64,000 nt of DNA, from assembly GCF_002797875.1 (NCBI RefSeq), contig NZ_PGFC01000001.1, positions 372,001-436,000 on the forward strand, in the 5' to 3' direction. The translations under genes were made by a program, and so were the position numbers. This DNA is from Pseudoscardovia suis (lineage in GTDB: Bacteria > Actinomycetota > Actinomycetes > Actinomycetales > Bifidobacteriaceae). The notes beneath the pieces were generated by a model that saw only the letters and a program-made list of their open reading frames with translations, was not told where the DNA came from and did not search any database. The first letter of the stretch is position 1, and the number at the start of each line of letters is the position of its first letter. Positions 18,260-26,932 of the stretch are shown here, piece after piece.

Positions 18260-19614
18260 GGCGAATTCTAGTGGTCGTCGCAACATCTTTGTTGACAGTT
18301 GGTGTTGATGGTATCGGTTGATGTTGACGTTGCGGTGTCGTCGATCAGTTCGAGGATCTTCTCGCTGGGTTTCATGTAGTCCAGGGTCTTGCGGGGCCTG
18401 TCGTCGGGTTCCATGGCGACTGCGTCGAGGTATTCCTCGGTGTATCCGGACAGGTCGGTCCCCTTGGGGAAGTACTGGCGCAGCAAGCCGTTGGTGTTCT
18501 CGTTGGTGCCGCGCTGCCAGGGGCTGTGAGGGTCGCAGAAGTACACCTGCATGCCGGGCGCGGCGGACACGCGTGCATGCAGGGCGAGTTCGGATCCCTG
18601 GTCCCATGTCAGGCTGTTGCGCAGCAGCGCGGGCAGCGTCCGCATCTTGCTGATGATGGCGTCCTGCACGTGTTCGGCGTCGTGCCCGTCGGGCAGGTGC
18701 AGGAGGATCGTGAACCGGGTGGTGCGTTCCACGAGGGTGCCGATCGCGCTGCGGTTGCCGGTCCCGCAGATCAGGTCGCCTTCCCAGTGGCCGGGGACCG
18801 CTCGGTCGGCGACCTCGGCCGGACGGTCGCTTATCATGACCATGGGTTCGCGGAACCTGGGGCGTCTGGATTGGCCGTCGCCGCGGTGCCTGCGGGCGAC
18901 GTGCCCCCGTCGCATGGCATGTTTGAGCTGGAGTCGCAGCTCTCCCTTGCCTTGCACGTAGATGGCCTGGTAGATGGTCTCGTGGCATGCGTTCATGCTT
19001 TCATTATCCGGGTGGCCGCGTCGGAGCCTGCCGCTGATCTGTTCGGGACTCCAGTGCTTGTCGAGTCCGGCCTTGATCTCGTCCCACAGTCGTGTGCCGG
19101 GCATGATCTTGCGTGGCTTGGGGCGTTTGAGGCGGTGGGTGGCCTTCTGCTGGGCGCGGTGCGGGCCGTACCAGCCGCCGATGTCGTCGGCGTTGCGGCG
19201 CAGCTCGCGGCTGATGGTGCTGGGCGCCCTGCCGAGGGCCCGGGCGATGGCTCGGACGCCGCTGCCGGCGCGGCGCATGTCGGCGATGGCGATGCGCTCG
19301 TCCATGCACAGGTATCTGGCGTCGGTCCGCTTGGGCTTGTCCATGCCGCCACGGTACCAGTCCACGAGCGGCCGCTCGTTGCGGCCGGTGGAACGTGTCC
19401 TGCCGTTGCGCCAGACCTTCCCGGTGCGTTTGGACACACCGACCGCGTGGGCGGCCTGGGTGAAGTTCATGCCGCCGCGCACCAGGTCCAGGTACTTCGT
19501 GCGTCTCGCCGCCTGCATGTCCCGCAGCTTCTCGTACTTGGTCCCGTCGAACTCGTACACCATGTTTCGATTCCTTCCGAATCCAAGGTGTTGCGACGTT
19601 CACTAGAACCCGCC
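18260..19614 (-). mobile_element. IS30-family insertion sequence with terminal inverted repeats
   Basis: The element is defined by imperfect terminal inverted repeats of about 32 bp at 18260-18291 and 19583-19614. They share GGCG, TTCTAGTG and CGTCGCAACA in order. One transposase gene fills the element and its stop codon lies inside the left repeat, a compact arrangement common in IS30 elements. Outer borders are uncertain by a few bases; the conserved core may run from 18266 to 19608. I could not identify a target duplication with confidence. It inserted 35 nt after the suf terminator and so breaks no gene. Confidence 0.85.
18268..19563 (-). CDS. IS30-family transposase
   Basis: A 431-residue DDE transposase that appears intact. 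The N-terminal region has two helix-turn-helix stretches: TQAAHAVGVSKRTGKVW near residue 36, then VRAIARALGRAPSTISRELRRN near residue 104, the IS30 signature. The catalytic core shows the three acidic residues in WEGDLICG, TWDQGSE and GTNENTNGLLRQYFPKG. No frameshift or internal stop is present, so the element may still be active. Codon use is close to that of its neighbours, suggesting an origin within related bacteria. Confidence 0.95.
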   Translation of the reverse strand: MVYEFDGTKYEKLRDMQAARRTKYLDLVRGGMNFTQAAHAVGVSKRTGKVWRNGRTRSTGRNERPLVDWYRGGMDKPKRTDARYLCMDERIAIADMRRAGSGVRAIARALGRAPSTISRELRRNADDIGGWYGPHRAQQKATHRLKRPKPRKIMPGTRLWDEIKAGLDKHWSPEQISGRLRRGHPDNESMNACHETIYQAIYVQGKGELRLQLKHAMRRGHVARRHRGDGQSRRPRFREPMVMISDRPAEVADRAVPGHWEGDLICGTGNRSAIGTLVERTTRFTILLHLPDGHDAEHVQDAIISKMRTLPALLRNSLTWDQGSELALHARVSAAPGMQVYFCDPHSPWQRGTNENTNGLLRQYFPKGTDLSGYTEEYLDAVAMEPDDRPRKTLDYMKPSEKILELIDDTATSTSTDTINTNCQQRCCDDH

Positions 19615-19711
19615 TTGGTGTGAGCTCCATGCGGGGGGGCGGGCGCCCCTATCCCCGCTGCTCCTTCCATTGCCGCTGCTTCTTTCATCCCCCGTACTCT
19701 CTCTATTTTCG

Positions 19712-20575
19712 TTACTCCATCTGCGTGGCATAGAACGCCACGGCGGTGCTTGCCGCGACGTTGAGGGAGTCCACGCCGTGGTACATGGGGATTTTCACGG
19801 TGAGATCGGTGTGGGCGATCGTGCGATGCTTTAAGCCATCGCCTTCGGTGCCGAAGACGAGCGCCAGTTTGTCGATATGCTGGGCGTCATCGGCAGGCAG
19901 ATGCAGGCGACGCGTCAGCTCCTGCATCGAGATGGAATCATCGGTGAGCGCCATAGCCACCGTGGTGAATCCCAGGGCGTTGAGCTCAGCAAGACCCTTG
20001 TCGGGCCAGTCGTGCACGTCGGAACCGATGCGCGTCCACGGCACTTGGAACACGGTGCCCATCGAGACACGGGCGGCGCGACGATACAGCGGATCGCCGC
20101 ATGACGGTGTCACGAGCACCGCGTCGACGCCCAAGGCGGCTGCCGAGCGCATGATCGCACCCACGTTCGTGAAATCCACGATGTTCTCCATCACCGCCAC
20201 GCGCCGTGCATCGCGGCACAGGTCCTCCACGGTAGGCAGCTTCCAGCGGCGCATCGCGCACAGGGCGCCGCGGTGCAACCGGTAGCCGGTGAGGGTCTTG
20301 AGCAGGGCGGGGCTCGCCACGAAGACGGGGATGTCCGGCCCCCATTCGGCGTCCACTTGCTCGAACTCGCGCGTCATGCCTTCCAGCCACGGTTCTTCGA
20401 CAAGGAACGACAGCGGCTCCACATGCGCGTCGAGCGCGCGGTCGATGACCTTGGGGCTTTCGGCGATGAACATGCCCTTTTCAGGCTCCAGGCGGTTGCG
20501 CAGCTGGATTTCCGTGAGCTGCGTGTATGCGGCGAGGCGTGGGTCATCGAGCGAAGAGACGGGGACAATCTGCAT
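19712..20575 (-). CDS. SpoU/TrmH-family RNA 2'-O-methyltransferase
   Basis: A 287-residue SPOUT methyltransferase acting on rRNA or tRNA. The N-terminal substrate-binding domain has EPEKGMFIAESPKVIDRAL. The C-terminal knot carries the three SpoU motifs: ENIVDFTNVGAIMRSAAALG, LALVFGTEGDGL and IPMYHGVDSLNVAASTAVAFY. On its own strand AAGGAGCC lies directly before the ATG. Which nucleotide is methylated cannot be told from sequence. The gene is oriented away from the tRNA-Leu gene. Confidence 0.93.
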   Translation of the reverse strand: MQIVPVSSLDDPRLAAYTQLTEIQLRNRLEPEKGMFIAESPKVIDRALDAHVEPLSFLVEEPWLEGMTREFEQVDAEWGPDIPVFVASPALLKTLTGYRLHRGALCAMRRWKLPTVEDLCRDARRVAVMENIVDFTNVGAIMRSAAALGVDAVLVTPSCGDPLYRRAARVSMGTVFQVPWTRIGSDVHDWPDKGLAELNALGFTTVAMALTDDSISMQELTRRLHLPADDAQHIDKLALVFGTEGDGLKHRTIAHTDLTVKIPMYHGVDSLNVAASTAVAFYATQME

Positions 20576-20687
20576 GTGGCTCCTTAGGTGAAAGGGAAGC
20601 GGGACGCGTTGCGCACATCATTGTAGGCGATTGCCGGCAGAAACGGGGGAGTCGAAAACCGCATGAATATGCGCGACACGCCGAGGG

Positions 20688-20715
20688 TTGCGATAAATCA
20701 CACGCATGGTATTCT
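20688..20715 (+). promoter_or_regulatory. Candidate promoter of tRNA-Leu
   Basis: TTGCGA (20688-20693) and TATTCT (20710-20715) with a 16-nt spacer, about 50 nt upstream of the mature tRNA 5' end. Confidence 0.5.
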
Positions 20716-20764
20716 ATTCAACTGTTGCGCTTGAACAACGCAGCAAGTTCAGATAACTGAAGAT

Positions 20765-20853
20765 GTCCGGGTGGCGGAATGGTAGACGCGCTAGCTTGAG
20801 GTGCTAGTGACTATTTTTAAACGGTCGTGCGGGTTCAAGTCCCGCTCCGGACA
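20765..20853 (+). tRNA. tRNA-Leu (anticodon GAG)
   Basis: The acceptor stem GTCCGGG pairs with TCCGGAC at the 3' end. The D-arm has GTGGCGGAATGGTAGACGCG. The anticodon stem CTAGC/GCTAG encloses the loop TTGAGGT, with anticodon GAG at 20798-20800. A long variable arm typical of leucine tRNA precedes the T-arm with GGTTCAAGTCC. No CCA is encoded; the sequence after the discriminator A is CGATT. Confidence 0.95.
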
Positions 20854-20860
20854 CGATTAA

Positions 20861-20895
20861 AAGGCCTTCGAGAAATCGAAGGTCTTTTCTTTTCT
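20861..20895 (+). terminator. Intrinsic terminator after tRNA-Leu
   Basis: AAGGCCTTCGA (20861-20871) pairs with TCGAAGGTCTT (20876-20886) around a GAAA tetraloop, followed by TTCTTTTCT. Confidence 0.85.
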
Positions 20896-20997
20896 CGTGC
20901 TTCCTTCTCTTCGTGCTTCATCATCTGTTCATCGTGGATCCACAAGCCGTTCGTGGGCACGGTTGTACCAATCGGAGAAACGTGCAACAATGAAGCA

Positions 20998-22230
20998 ATG
21001 AGTGATATGGAGAGTTCTTATTTTTCTGGCGCTTCTGTTTCTGGTACCTCTGTTACCAGTGCTCCTGCGCTAAGCTCCTCCGAATGGGGTGGCCAAGGGA
21101 ACGATGAGTCGCTGGCAGCTGCCATCAACCTGGACGGGCGCATCGCCCGGTTGAACATGGGAGCGGGCGGCGTGTATGGCAGGGTTCTCCATGAGAATCT
21201 CAAGTACGCCAAGGGCATTGTCGTGGATTCCAACGCGCTGCGCTGCGAGATTTCCCATGGCGCGGACAGCAGCACTGACGACTGGGAGTGGCTTCATTAC
21301 TTCCTTGTGGCCTTCACGGACGTGCACGGTCGGCAGGTGCGTGTGTGGTCCGGCGGCGTGACGTATTCCGCACGTGACCTTGCGCTTGGCAACGCTGTCG
21401 TGGTGGAGTATGCGGACAGGGACAGCACCGATGACATCCGCATCCGCATGATTTTTACCTATCGGGATTTCAACGTGTCCATGCCTGGCACTGTGCCGGG
21501 CGTGCCGGGCGGCAGTCGTCTGCATCACGTGTCGGGAGCCGACGATTATCAGGACCCGCGTTCTTTTGGCAGCCTGTGGCGTCATGCCGAATGGGGCGAA
21601 CGCTATGCGACGAGCGGAATGGATGGCTACAGGGCGTTCGGCGCCTCGTCGCAGCCGCAGGATGCGAATGACGGGAAGGTGGCACGGGAATGGACCCATA
21701 ATGCCCGTGTGCTTGGGGCGATTATGGGGGTATCCGCTCTCGCGTTCATGTTGACGCTCGGCGGGGCCAGGTTCCAGCCGATATCGCAAACGCAAGAGCT
21801 TATCCCCTGGATGAAGCTGACGATTCCGAGTTCATGGCCGTTCGTGGCATTCTTCCTCATGGTGTTTCTTGCGAGCTCGATCACGTATGTTCTGCGCTAC
21901 GGCCATGCGCAGAACACAACGCGTGGCGTGGGCAAGCCCCGTCTGCATCAGGACGAATCCGCGCAAGTCCTTGATATTGTGGTCGTTCCATTGTTTTCGA
22001 AGGATGCGTATTGCGGATGCGGCTATCTGGCCAAGCTCGGGACGCAGTCCGGCGACACCATATGGGCGATGGGCGACCCCGAGGAGCGTGAGTCGTATCT
22101 GCCCCAGGGCTCCAGGCCGCCGATCGTCGTGGGCGGCAATGCGACACTGGTGCGCACATTGGGCAAACGCACATACGTCCACAGCGCATACGTACACAGC
22201 GCGACGACGCAGAGCACGGTGCTACCCTGA
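20998..22230 (+). CDS. Uncharacterised protein with two membrane segments
   Basis: I do not recognise this 410-residue protein. The frame is open back to 20827, but that would overlap the tRNA and its terminator; the ATG at 20998, with GGAGAAACG some 20 nt upstream, is the sensible start. About 60 N-terminal residues are Ser/Gly/Ala-rich. Residues 35-170 contain beta-rich, Asp- and Trp-containing sequence (DDWEWLHYFLVAFTDVHGRQV). Two hydrophobic helices follow at roughly 245-265 (VLGAIMGVSALAFMLTL) and 283-305 (WPFVAFFLMVFLASSITYVL). A soluble C-terminal domain of about 100 residues ends with a YVHSAYVHSA repeat. It ends 5 nt before rsmE and is probably co-transcribed with it. Confidence 0.8.
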   Translation: MSDMESSYFSGASVSGTSVTSAPALSSSEWGGQGNDESLAAAINLDGRIARLNMGAGGVYGRVLHENLKYAKGIVVDSNALRCEISHGADSSTDDWEWLHYFLVAFTDVHGRQVRVWSGGVTYSARDLALGNAVVVEYADRDSTDDIRIRMIFTYRDFNVSMPGTVPGVPGGSRLHHVSGADDYQDPRSFGSLWRHAEWGERYATSGMDGYRAFGASSQPQDANDGKVAREWTHNARVLGAIMGVSALAFMLTLGGARFQPISQTQELIPWMKLTIPSSWPFVAFFLMVFLASSITYVLRYGHAQNTTRGVGKPRLHQDESAQVLDIVVVPLFSKDAYCGCGYLAKLGTQSGDTIWAMGDPEERESYLPQGSRPPIVVGGNATLVRTLGKRTYVHSAYVHSATTQSTVLP

Positions 22231-22235
22231 ATGGC

Positions 22236-23084
22236 ATGACGCTTCCTGTTTTCGTGCTTCGTGACGCTTTTTCCGCGCCGGCTTGTGCAACATCCGCCGC
22301 CATGTCGGCGAGCCCGGCGTTTTCGGTCGGTTCGCGTCCCCAGCTTCCTGCTTCCGTGCAACGCCACGCGTTCAAAGCGATGCGCCTCGCCGCCGGCGAC
22401 GAATTCCAACTGACCGATGGCAGGGGCCTGCGCGTCACGCTGCGCGTGGACGATTCCGAGGCGGCGCTTGCCACGGTGACCGAGGTGGAGCATGAGCCTC
22501 AACCCGCAGTGCGGCTCGGCCTCATCCAGGCGCTTGCAAAAGGCGGGCGTGACGAGCAGGCCATCGAGACATCCACCGAGATTGGCGTGGATGCGGTGAT
22601 GCCATGGCAGGCGAACCGATCCATTGTGCAGTGGAAGGGGTCGAAAGCATCGAAAGCTCTTGCCAAGTGGGAGGATGTGCTCGTCGCGGCGACCGAGCAG
22701 TCCCGCCGCGCGTATATGCCACAGCTGGAGGGCTTGCACACCACAAGGCAGCTCAATGCCTGGATTGGCGAGGCGACGAAGCGCGGCGACATGGTGATCG
22801 TGCTCCATCAGGATGCCACGGATACGTGGGGGCACATCGAGCAGAAAGCCGCGCAAATGGCGGCAACGGCGACACAGACGGTACGGGCGCAATCCGCGTC
22901 CGCGACCGCCGGTCCCACGGTCTGGGTCGTCGTGGGGCCGGAAGGCGGCATCGCGGACGAGGAGGTCGCTGCCTTCGTGCAAGCGGGCGCCGCAAGCTGT
23001 GTCATCGGCACCACGATCCTACGCGCTTCGACGGCAGGTCCGGTGGCGCTCACCCTGCTCAGCCATGCCATCGGCAGGTACTGA
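22236..23084 (+). CDS. rsmE: 16S rRNA (uracil(1498)-N(3))-methyltransferase
   Basis: A SPOUT methyltransferase for U1498 of 16S rRNA, 282 residues. The N-terminal PUA-like domain has RHAFKAMRLAAGDEFQLTDGRG. The knot domain has ALAKGGRDEQAIETSTEIGVDAVMPWQANRS, WVVVGPEGGIADEEV and the final GTTILRASTAGPVALTLLSH. A short insertion (about residues 205-225, Ala/Gln/Thr-rich) precedes the SAM motif. It starts 5 nt after the unknown membrane protein gene. Confidence 0.95.
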   Translation: MTLPVFVLRDAFSAPACATSAAMSASPAFSVGSRPQLPASVQRHAFKAMRLAAGDEFQLTDGRGLRVTLRVDDSEAALATVTEVEHEPQPAVRLGLIQALAKGGRDEQAIETSTEIGVDAVMPWQANRSIVQWKGSKASKALAKWEDVLVAATEQSRRAYMPQLEGLHTTRQLNAWIGEATKRGDMVIVLHQDATDTWGHIEQKAAQMAATATQTVRAQSASATAGPTVWVVVGPEGGIADEEVAAFVQAGAASCVIGTTILRASTAGPVALTLLSHAIGRY

Positions 23085-23226
23085 GCACGGCTTAAGATGG
23101 AATCAGACACGGAACGGGTGGCGTGCGCCGCCCCATCCGGAAGGTAATGCGCACAGTCACCGGCATCCAAGGCCGATGGACCGTAGCCGCCTACCCACAA
23201 CCACAAGAATCACAAAGGAGCACACC

Positions 23227-23586
23227 ATGGCACAAGACGCCGATTGCCTGTTTTGCAAGATCGCTGCCGGTACGATCCCCAGCACGAAGGTCTACGAGGA
23301 CGATACGGTTTACGCGTTCAAGGACATCAATCCGGTGAGCGAAGTGCATGTGCTGGTGATTCCCAAGGATCATTATCCGAACGCCGCCGCCGTCGCCAAG
23401 GCTGACCCCACGCTCATCGCACACATCATCGAAGTGGCGCAGAAGATCGCCGACGAGCAGTCCGACGGCGCGTTCCACCTGCTGTTCAACACCGGTGAAG
23501 CGGCGGGGCAGACGGTGTTCCACTGCCACGCCCATGTGCTGGGCGGCAAGGCGGACGCCGCCAAGGTCGCCGCGGCACTCGCCTAA
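23227..23586 (+). CDS. HIT-family nucleotide hydrolase
   Basis: A histidine-triad protein of 119 residues, expected to hydrolyse AMP-linked phosphoramidates. It starts MAQDADCLFCKIAAGTIPS, with the CxxC of this subfamily, and carries the triad in FHCHAHVLGGK. The upstream open frame begins at 22813, but CAAAGGAG just before 23227 and homology fix this start. It is the third gene of a likely rsmE-HIT-phoH transcript, with gaps of 142 and 195 nt. Confidence 0.94.
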   Translation: MAQDADCLFCKIAAGTIPSTKVYEDDTVYAFKDINPVSEVHVLVIPKDHYPNAAAVAKADPTLIAHIIEVAQKIADEQSDGAFHLLFNTGEAAGQTVFHCHAHVLGGKADAAKVAAALA

Positions 23587-23781
23587 GACCTGCAGTGCCC
23601 GGGCTGCCGCTGGCTGGCTCAAGCGAAGGCTCCGGCGCCATCAGTCGCCCTGCCTGCTGTTTGCCCTGCCATCCAGTCGCCTGGTCCGCCATCCGACGGT
23701 CTGACCTCCTGTTTTGGGTTGCGTCAAACATTCCGAACGTCATTTGATTTTCCAGATTTCCGGATTTCCAGAAAGGAACCT

Positions 23782-24924
23782 GTGGCTACTTCCACACGCA
23801 CCATCACCATTCCCGCGGAGCTGGACCCTGTTGTCGTCTGCGGGCCAGCCGACCAGATCATCCGCCAAGTGGAGGATGCGTTCCCCGCACTCACGATCAT
23901 CGTCAGGGGCAATCGCATCGCCATCATGTCGCGTTCCAAGCAGACGGAGGCGGATGCCATCAAGGCACAGACGATCATCGATCGCATCATCGACGCCGCA
24001 TACACCGCGCCTTTGGATGCCGCTGAGGTCGCGCAGCTGTTGGAAAGCCCATACGTGACCGACCCCACGGTGCCGGCCGACAGGTCAGTGCAACCGGTGG
24101 GCGGCACCCGCTCCGACCATGAGCGCGCCGGACGCCAAGGACATGCCAGCGGGAAGACGGCAACGATCGCCGTCGGCGACACGTCGTCCGCATGGTCGGG
24201 CGAATTCGACGGCTCCCGTCGCATGAGGGTCCCCGGCGTCATCGCCATGGCGCGCGGCGTGCCGGTGCGCCCCAAGACCGCCGGCCAAGTGGCGTATGTG
24301 AACGCCATCGAGACCCATACGATCACGTTCGCCATTGGCCCCGCTGGCACAGGCAAGACGTATCTCGCGGTGGCGAAGGCGGTGCGCGCCTTCGAAGACG
24401 GCGAGGTGCGCCGCATCATCCTCACACGCCCCGCGGTGGAGGCAGGGGAGAAGCTCGGATTCCTTCCCGGCACGCTCTCCGACAAGGTCGATCCCTATCT
24501 GCGCCCGCTGTACGATGCTCTCTCCGACATGATCGGCGGCGAACGCGTGCACAAATACCTGACGGATGGCACCATCGAAGTCGCGCCGCTCGCCTATATG
24601 CGTGGCCGCACACTCAACGACGCGTATGTGATCTTGGACGAGGCACAGAACACGACGGCGCAGCAGATGAAGATGTTCCTCACCCGTTTGGGTTTCAACA
24701 CGCGCATGGTCGTCACCGGCGACATCACGCAGGTGGATTTCGAAGTGCGCCAGTCCGGCCTTGCCCGAATCGAAGACGTGCTCGGAGGCATCGACGACAT
24801 CGCGTTCGTGCATCTCGACACCCGCGATGTGGTGCGCCACGCCTTGGTGGGCAAGATCGTGCGCGCCTATGATTCGTATGCGGCTTCCCAGAAGGAACGC
24901 CATGCGAAGGAAGGCAGTCGATGA
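23782..24924 (+). CDS. phoH: PhoH-family ATPase
   Basis: A PhoH-like P-loop ATPase of 380 residues, often linked to RNA metabolism and found next to ybeY. The GTG start at 23782 is chosen because AGAAAGGAA lies 6 nt before it; an upstream ATG at 23719 would add 21 residues with no ribosome site. Walker A is [11 protein letters not shown] and Walker B is [21 protein letters not shown], followed by [11 protein letters not shown] less conserved linker (about residues 85-150) separates the N-terminal domain from the ATPase. It overlaps ybeY by 4 nt. Confidence 0.95.
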   Translation: MATSTRTITIPAELDPVVVCGPADQIIRQVEDAFPALTIIVRGNRIAIMSRSKQTEADAIKAQTIIDRIIDAAYTAPLDAAEVAQLLESPYVTDPTVPADRSVQPVGGTRSDHERAGRQGHASGKTATIAVGDTSSAWSGEFDGSRRMRVPGVIAMARGVPVRPKTAGQVAYVNAIETHTITFAIGPAGTGKTYLAVAKAVRAFEDGEVRRIILTRPAVEAGEKLGFLPGTLSDKVDPYLRPLYDALSDMIGGERVHKYLTDGTIEVAPLAYMRGRTLNDAYVILDEAQNTTAQQMKMFLTRLGFNTRMVVTGDITQVDFEVRQSGLARIEDVLGGIDDIAFVHLDTRDVVRHALVGKIVRAYDSYAASQKERHAKEGSR

Positions 24925-25454
24925 GCGTCGACGTATTGAACGAAACCGAATGGGTCATCGACCCCAAGCTGTTCTCAGACCTTGCGGTGTGGACGATGGA
25001 CCAGATGTGCGTGAGCACACAGTCCGACCTCACGGTCATCTTCAACGACCCGGAGTCGATGGCGGAACTGCACATGCGGTGGATGAGCCTGAAAGGCCCC
25101 ACCGACGTCATGAGCTTCCCGATGGATGAGCTGCGGCCGGGCGACAGCGACAACCGCCCCGAAGGCGTGCTTGGCGACATCGTGCTGTGCCCTTATGTGG
25201 CGCGCCAGCAAGCGCAGGCCGCCGGCCACAGCACGCTCGAGGAGATGATGCTGTTGCAGATCCACGGCACGCTCCACCTGCTTGGCTACGACCACACGAC
25301 GCCGCAGCAGGAACGGCAGATGTTCGGATTGCAACGCCAGCTGCTGCTCACATTCCTGGCGATGAGGCCCGGCCTCACCACCGATGTCACGCTGCCGCCG
25401 GGGGCGCCCGACCTTCTGGCGAAATACGATCGCGATCACAAGGACGAGGCGTAG
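24921..25454 (+). CDS. ybeY: Endoribonuclease YbeY
   Basis: A zinc-dependent single-strand RNase for 16S rRNA 3' maturation and ribosome quality control, 177 residues. The three metal-binding histidines are in [13 protein letters not shown], and the middle region has [12 protein letters not shown]. The start overlaps the phoH stop (ATGA), showing translational coupling. Order phoH-ybeY-corC-era is the conserved bacterial cluster. Confidence 0.96.
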   Translation: MSVDVLNETEWVIDPKLFSDLAVWTMDQMCVSTQSDLTVIFNDPESMAELHMRWMSLKGPTDVMSFPMDELRPGDSDNRPEGVLGDIVLCPYVARQQAQAAGHSTLEEMMLLQIHGTLHLLGYDHTTPQQERQMFGLQRQLLLTFLAMRPGLTTDVTLPPGAPDLLAKYDRDHKDEA

Positions 25455-25456
25455 TC

Positions 25457-26932
25457 ATGCATCCGTTGGAGGCTTATGACATCGCCATCATCGTGGCGAT
25501 CGCGCTTGTCGTCATTGTGCTGGCATGGCTGTCGCTCATCATGGCGTCCGTGGAATCCGCCGTCGGCCAGGTCACGCGCGCCAGCCTCAACAACCTCATC
25601 CTTGAGGAACAGACGTCCGACGAGACGCAGTTCACGCGCATGAAGCACATCGACCGCATCCACCACGTGCAGCGCCTCATCGACGACCGTTACGCAACAG
25701 GCGGCGCCTGCACGTTCTTCCGTGTGTTGTGCAACATCATCACCGGCACCCTCGTGGCGGTCATCGCCGGGCTGTGCGGGGCGCCGTTGTGGGTGGAGGT
25801 GCTCAGCGGCGTCGTGTTCGCGCTGCTGTTCGGCATCGTCACCGTCAAGGTTCGCCCCCGTTCGATGGGCGCGGCGCAGCCATTGCAATGCCTGCTGCGG
25901 TATTCGCGGCTGGCACGCATCGCCGTGACACTCGCCCCGTTCGCCAGGGACCGGCATACGAAACACCATGTGCAGGAGCTCTCGGACGACGAGGAGCTTG
26001 AGAAGCTCCAGCTGGAGCAAAGCAAGGCGACGATCGATCGCCTCGCCGAGACCAGCGACATGGATCCTGAGATTTCCGAGATGTTGCGCAACGTGCTGAC
26101 GCTGTCCGACACGCTTACGCGCGAAATCATGGTGCCGCGCACCGACATGATCTGCATCGACCGCGACCAGACGCTGCAATCAGCCCTCAAGCTGTTCTCA
26201 CGCTCCGGATTCTCACGTGTGCCCATCATCGGTGAATCCGTCGATGATCTCGTCGGCATGGCCTACATGAAGGATGCGGTGCGCGCCGTCACCTTCAACC
26301 CGCAGGCGGCGACCCGCAGCGTCGACTCCATTGCACGCGAACCGATGCTCGTGCCTGAGACGAAGGCGGTGGATGACCTGTTCCACCAGATGCAGCGCAG
26401 CAGGCAGCATATCGCCGTGGTCGTCGACGAATACGGTGGCATCGCCGGCCTCGTCACCATCGAGGACACGATCGAGCAAATCGTGGGCGAACTCGAGGAC
26501 GAGCATGACCGCACGCAGCACGCCGACCCGGTGAAGGTCGGGGACCGCACGTGGAAGGTGCCCGCCCGCACGCCGCTGTCAGACATCGAGGAACTCTTCG
26601 AAATCGACCTTGATGAAGACGACGTCGACACCGTCTACGGGTTGCTCACGAAAGCCCTGGGGCGCGTGCCGCTCGTCGGTTCGTCCGCGGTGACGCGAGG
26701 CCTGCGCCTGACCGCAGTGGATTCCGCAGGTCGGCGCAAGAAAGTGTCGACGATCCTCGTGGAGCCCGCAGGCGACGAATTCGACGGTAGGGCGGATAAT
26801 GCCAATGAAGACGAGGACGCACAGCTCTCAGACGCATTGCGCACCATACACAACAACGACAGGAACGAAGCCGACCGCAACAGCGGCGACCATAGGAACA
26901 CCGAACGGAAAGACGAGGACACGCGTGACTGA
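25457..26932 (+). CDS. Hemolysin-type CBS/CorC-domain membrane protein
   Basis: A 491-residue CNNM/CorC-like protein, often proposed to move magnesium or cobalt. The start at 25457 follows the ybeY stop by 2 nt. It has an N-terminal membrane region (IAIIVAIALVVIVLAWLSLIMASVESAV, then hydrophobic stretches near residues 85-130). The CBS pair covers about residues 205-345, with MVPRTDMICIDRD and VVVDEYGGIAGLVTIEDTIEQIVGE. A CorC_HlyC C-terminal domain follows, then an acidic Asn/Asp/Arg-rich tail of about 60 residues. Its last codons overlap the era start by 8 nt. Confidence 0.93.
   Translation: MHPLEAYDIAIIVAIALVVIVLAWLSLIMASVESAVGQVTRASLNNLILEEQTSDETQFTRMKHIDRIHHVQRLIDDRYATGGACTFFRVLCNIITGTLVAVIAGLCGAPLWVEVLSGVVFALLFGIVTVKVRPRSMGAAQPLQCLLRYSRLARIAVTLAPFARDRHTKHHVQELSDDEELEKLQLEQSKATIDRLAETSDMDPEISEMLRNVLTLSDTLTREIMVPRTDMICIDRDQTLQSALKLFSRSGFSRVPIIGESVDDLVGMAYMKDAVRAVTFNPQAATRSVDSIAREPMLVPETKAVDDLFHQMQRSRQHIAVVVDEYGGIAGLVTIEDTIEQIVGELEDEHDRTQHADPVKVGDRTWKVPARTPLSDIEELFEIDLDEDDVDTVYGLLTKALGRVPLVGSSAVTRGLRLTAVDSAGRRKKVSTILVEPAGDEFDGRADNANEDEDAQLSDALRTIHNNDRNEADRNSGDHRNTERKDEDTRD

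Noticed and set aside
18260-19614. IS30 element as part of the suf locus regulation
   Set aside because: It lies after the suf terminator and transcribes the opposite strand, so an effect on suf is unlikely.
20827-20997. Longer N-terminus of the unknown membrane protein
   Set aside because: It would start inside the tRNA-Leu gene and read through its terminator.
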